Below, piece by piece: positions 60,899-64,000 of a stretch of 64,000 nt of DNA. The DNA is from Pseudomonas solani (lineage in GTDB: Bacteria > Pseudomonadota > Gammaproteobacteria > Pseudomonadales > Pseudomonadaceae): assembly GCF_026072635.1 (NCBI RefSeq), contig NZ_AP023081.1:3406501-3470500 (forward strand), read 5' to 3'. The position numbers were made by a program, and so were the translations under genes. The notes beneath the pieces are model-generated. The model made no database searches. It saw nothing but the letters and a program-made list of their open reading frames with translations, and was not told the DNA's origin. Position 1 is the stretch's first letter. Every line of letters begins with the position of its first letter.

Positions 60899-61731
60899 GT
60901 TTCCTGGTTCTCCTGCTGGTGCTGTGGGTGGAGAAGTTCTCCAGCCTGCGCCAGCGCATCCAGCAGGACGGGCCCTGGCTCCGCCAACTGGCCCGTCTCT
61001 CCGCCAACCCGCGCCTGGCCGGCCGCCCCTGGGCGGTGCTCGGCCTGCTGGTGGTGCTGCCGCTGGTGCTCCTGGCCCTGGTGCTGATGGCGCTGCAACC
61101 CCTGGCCTATGGCTGGCTGGCCCTGCCGTTGCACCTGTTGGTGGTGATCTACGCCCTGGGGCGTGGCGATGTGCAGGCGGACCTCGGTTCCTTCCGCGAT
61201 GCCTGGCGCCGGGGCGACATACAGGGCGCCTACCACGTCGCCGAGCGTGACCTCGGCCTGGAAGTGGAGGAGGGCAACGACCTGCTGCTGCGGGTCCAGG
61301 GTCACCTCGTGTGGCAGGCCTATCAAAGCTTCTTCGCGGTGATCTTCTGGTACTTCCTGCTCGGCCCGGTCGCGGCCCTGGCCTATCGCCTCCTGGCGCT
61401 GGCCGCCGACCACGCCGAAGAGCCGGCCCTGCGTGAGCGGGCCGCGCAGATGCGCCACGCCTTCGACTGGCTGCCGGTGCGGGTACTGGCGGCGAGCTTC
61501 TCGCTGGTGGGTAATTTCGTCGCGGTCAGCCGTGTGCTGCTGCACGAGCTGTTGAACTGGGACATCGCCGCCGAGCGTTTCGTGGTCATCGCCGGGCGTG
61601 CTGCCGGTGAGTTGCCGGACGACACGGCCGGCGAAGCAGGTGTGGCCAGCCTGGACGCGCTCTGGCATCTGCTGGTGCGCGCCGCCGTGCTCTGGTATGC
61701 GGGCTTCGCGGTCTGGACCCTGCTGTTCTGA
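60895..61731 (+). CDS. ampE: Regulatory signalling modulator AmpE
   Basis: Inner-membrane protein of 278 residues with four hydrophobic segments (about 1-15, 48-85, 142-165, 258-278). AmpE is co-transcribed with AmpD and contributes to beta-lactamase induction control. Recognisable motifs: LLLVLWVEKFSSLRQRI at the N-terminus and LLGPVAALAYRLL. ATGA overlap with ampD supports the start at 60895. Confidence 0.92.
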   Translation: MSFLVLLLVLWVEKFSSLRQRIQQDGPWLRQLARLSANPRLAGRPWAVLGLLVVLPLVLLALVLMALQPLAYGWLALPLHLLVVIYALGRGDVQADLGSFRDAWRRGDIQGAYHVAERDLGLEVEEGNDLLLRVQGHLVWQAYQSFFAVIFWYFLLGPVAALAYRLLALAADHAEEPALRERAAQMRHAFDWLPVRVLAASFSLVGNFVAVSRVLLHELLNWDIAAERFVVIAGRAAGELPDDTAGEAGVASLDALWHLLVRAAVLWYAGFAVWTLLF

Positions 61732-61804
61732 CGGATGGCCGGCGGTGCAATGCCGCCGGCCCGCCGCTACCTTTTCCGCTCCTGCTAACGGGGCTTTCTT
61801 AACC

Positions 61805-61831
61805 TTAAGTTACAGAAACTTCCGCCGATAT
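61805..61831 (+). promoter_or_regulatory. Candidate sigma-28 (FliA) promoter of the chemoreceptor gene
   Basis: TTAAGTTA, exact 11-base spacer, GCCGATAT fits the FliA consensus (TAAAGTTT-N11-GCCGATAA) with one change in each outer position. It lies about 180 bases before the chemoreceptor start. The rest of the 283-base gap shows nothing else. Confidence 0.7.
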
Positions 61832-62014
61832 CAGGTACACAGTTCTTGAACCTCGCCGGCTTTTTCGTGAAATGCGTCACGATTATTGTCCGGCATTGGT
61901 AGTCCTTATCTGTCAGCCACAGGTCGGACGATCTGGGACGGCCGCACTGCCAGATGCGATCCTTGGCCGCCCCGAGGCGACCCATAAGAATAATTAGGAA
62001 ACAGGAGACGTCTT

Positions 62015-64000
62015 GTGAAGACCGTGTTGTATCCGGCCATCGCGCTGATGAATCGCCTCAGCTTTGGCATGAAATTCAGTCTGATCAGCGTGTTGTTCTT
62101 CCTGCCCATGCTGGTCACCAACTTCTACCTGGTGCGCGAGTCCTACGACCAGTTCGTCAGTACCCGCTCCGAGCTGGAAAGCCTCGACCTGCTGGGTACC
62201 AGCCAGGGCATCCGCCGCAACCTGGAAAACCTCAACGACCTGGTGCTGATCAACTCGCTGATCGGCCAGTCCGGCCAGGCCGGTGACCTCGACACACGCA
62301 TCGGCAAGCTGGAAAAGGACCTCACGGGCGCGCTGGAGAACCTCGCCCCCGTCACCTCCGAGCCGGAGCAGGTCGCCGAGTTCAACAACAAGCGCGAAGA
62401 GATGCTCAAGGGCCTGCAGGCCGCCGAGACGGAAACCTCCCTGCAGAGCAAGAGCGCCATGATCGAGAAGCAGCTGGGCAATGCCCAGGTGTTCATCAAG
62501 CTGGTGGCCAGCCAGGCCGGCCTCAGCCAGGACAGCCAGCGCGACGTGCGCCAGGTGGCCGAGCTGGTCACCGGCGTTACGCCGACCGTCACCGCCGCCA
62601 TCAGCAAGGGCCGCGCCATCGGCGCCTATTCCCTGGGCCAGGGGTTCCTCAACTCCGCCGCCAGCACCAAGCTGGACGACCTGCTGCTGGAGCTGGAGAA
62701 GATCGGTTCCGAGTACGGCCTCAAGGTCCAGGACGCGCTCAACGGCAACCCCCGCGCCCAGGCCGCGCTGGGCGACCTGGCCGCCGCCAGCCGTGAAACC
62801 CTCAAGCAGAGCGCCACGCTGTTCGAGGACCAGGTGATCATGGCCGACACCCTCGACACGCCCTGGCCGCAGTTCTACGACCAGGTCACCGTGCAGATGG
62901 ACAAGACCTACCAGCTCAACGACGCCGCCCTCGGCCTGCTCAAGAGCGAACTGGAGAAGCGCCTCGGCGAGAAGCGCGCCCAGACCGTGCTGCTGGTCGT
63001 CGCGCTGCTGGTGGTGTTCCTCGCCATCGTCTACCTCTACAGCGGCTTCTACGTTTCCACCCGCACCACCCTCAAGAGCCTGGGCAGGGTGATGGACCAG
63101 GTCGCCGCCGGCGACATGACCGTCAACTTCCGCGCCCAGAGCAAGGACGAGCTCGGCGAACTGGGCCAGGTGTTCAACGGCACCGTGGCGAAGATCCACG
63201 ACCTGATCGAGCTGGTCGGCCAGACCGTCACCGAGGTCGAGCGCCAGGCCGGCCGTGTGCAGAGCGTGTCCGAAGAGAGCAACCAGGCCGTCGCCGGCCA
63301 GCGCAGCCAGATCGAGCAGGTGGCGACGGCTATGAACGAGATGTCCGCCACGGCCCAGGAAGTCGCCCGCAGTGCGGCCGCCGCGGTGAACAGCGCCCAG
63401 AGCGTCAACCAGGAAACCGTCAGCGGCCGCGCCCTGGTGGAATCCCAGCTGGGCAGCATCGAGCGCCTGGCCCAGGAGATCGAGCAGTCGGTCAACGTGA
63501 TCAACCAGCTCGCCTCCGACAGCGCCTCCATCAGCCGCGTGCTGGAGGTGATCAAGGGCATCGCCGAGCAGACCAACCTGCTGGCCCTCAACGCCGCCAT
63601 CGAAGCTGCGCGGGCCGGTGAGCAGGGCCGTGGTTTCGCCGTGGTCGCCGACGAGGTGCGCACCCTGGCCAAGCGTACCCAGCAGTCCACCGAAGAGATC
63701 GAGCAGATGATCGTCCGTCTCCAGGGCGGCGTCGGTGCGGCGGTCAAGGCGATGAACACCAGCCACCAGATGGCCGACGGCACCGTCAACCAGTCCGGCC
63801 GCGTGCAGCAGGCGCTGGAGAACATCCTCGGTGCGGTGGGCATGATCGTCGACCAGAACCAGCAGATCGCTGCCGCTGCCGAACAGCAGACCGCCGTGGC
63901 CCACGACATCGACCAGAACATCGTCGAGATCAACAGCGCCGGCGAGCGCACCGCCGAAGGCGCCAGCCAGACCGAGCAGGCCAGCCGCCAGCTCTCCGAC
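62015..64000 (+). CDS. Methyl-accepting chemotaxis protein, 3' truncated by window edge
   Basis: 662 codons are visible, open to the end of the window. Start GTG at 62015 has AGGAG upstream. Layout: cytoplasmic N-tip, first membrane helix (LISVLFFLPMLVTNFYLV, about 28-45), a large helical periplasmic sensor of about 280 residues, second helix (about 325-345), HAMP (TLKSLGRVMDQVAAGDMTVN), then the coiled-coil signalling domain with the hairpin tip EQTNLLALNAAIEAARAGEQ followed by GRGFAVVADEVRTLA. A receptor gene lies at the corresponding position beside ampE in P. aeruginosa. Ligand not predictable by eye. Confidence 0.93.
   Translation, partial: MKTVLYPAIALMNRLSFGMKFSLISVLFFLPMLVTNFYLVRESYDQFVSTRSELESLDLLGTSQGIRRNLENLNDLVLINSLIGQSGQAGDLDTRIGKLEKDLTGALENLAPVTSEPEQVAEFNNKREEMLKGLQAAETETSLQSKSAMIEKQLGNAQVFIKLVASQAGLSQDSQRDVRQVAELVTGVTPTVTAAISKGRAIGAYSLGQGFLNSAASTKLDDLLLELEKIGSEYGLKVQDALNGNPRAQAALGDLAAASRETLKQSATLFEDQVIMADTLDTPWPQFYDQVTVQMDKTYQLNDAALGLLKSELEKRLGEKRAQTVLLVVALLVVFLAIVYLYSGFYVSTRTTLKSLGRVMDQVAAGDMTVNFRAQSKDELGELGQVFNGTVAKIHDLIELVGQTVTEVERQAGRVQSVSEESNQAVAGQRSQIEQVATAMNEMSATAQEVARSAAAAVNSAQSVNQETVSGRALVESQLGSIERLAQEIEQSVNVINQLASDSASISRVLEVIKGIAEQTNLLALNAAIEAARAGEQGRGFAVVADEVRTLAKRTQQSTEEIEQMIVRLQGGVGAAVKAMNTSHQMADGTVNQSGRVQQALENILGAVGMIVDQNQQIAAAAEQQTAVAHDIDQNIVEINSAGERTAEGASQTEQASRQLSD

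Noticed and set aside
61994..63904. 636-codon minus-strand open frame opposite the chemoreceptor
   Set aside because: The plus-strand frame has HAMP and signalling-tip motifs and is open to the window end; the antisense frame is a shadow.

Overview
The window is high-GC Pseudomonas DNA. Gene content and order match the P. aeruginosa chromosome segment running from ileS to the ampDE/chemoreceptor region, which covers two type IV pilus clusters. All assignments were made by reading translations and motifs by eye; no database search was run.

Layout. 1-3.9 kb: ileS (5' truncated), lspA, fkpB, ispH. 3.9-12.1 kb, minus strand: minor-pilin/adhesin operon fimT, fimU, pilV, pilW, pilX, a small secreted protein, pilY1, pilE. 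12.2-16.4 kb: thiO, then the PilS/PilR two-component system. 16.6-22.2 kb: bamD, rluD, pgeF, clpB. 22.3-24.9 kb: a PilZ protein and a DUF1631 protein. 25.1-25.4 kb: tRNA-Asn, tRNA-Pro, tRNA-Lys under one strong promoter.

25.4-45.2 kb is the accessory part, placed between the tRNA array and ndh. It opens with an eleven-gene co-directional operon (25.96-39.3 kb). This encodes a DHQ synthase II/GriH-like enzyme, a GriI-like class I aldolase, a haem-oxygenase-like diiron domain fused to an AMP-forming ligase, a methyltransferase, a flavin aromatic hydroxylase, a frame-disrupted cupin, two SDRs, a Tat-exported GMC oxidoreductase, a class II aldolase/adducin protein and a membrane acyltransferase. 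The first two genes resemble the grixazone-type pair that makes 3-amino-4-hydroxybenzoate, so I read the operon as a candidate aminophenol natural-product pathway without NRPS or PKS. About 0.8 kb of non-coding repeats follows. Then come two operons that look like an alkylation-damage (Ada) regulon: ada, ogt, two 2OG-Fe(II) oxygenases, a LysR regulator and small proteins, with matching Ada-box-like sequences ahead of both.

45.2-64 kb returns to the conserved backbone: ndh, small conserved genes, yacG, coaE, pilD, pilC, pilB, pilA with a sigma-54 promoter, an AT-rich PglL/TfpO-like pilin glycosyltransferase, tRNA-Thr, nadC, a second DUF1631 protein, ampD, ampE, and a chemoreceptor with a sigma-28 promoter that runs off the end.

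Functional links. PilS/PilR should drive the sigma-54 pilA promoter. PilD processes PilA and the minor pilins, PilB and PilC assemble the fibre, the minor pilins with PilY1 prime and cap it, and the glycosyltransferase probably decorates PilA. Two single-base losses in G/C runs (cupin and DUF3094 genes) suggest that sequencing errors should be excluded before calling pseudogenes.
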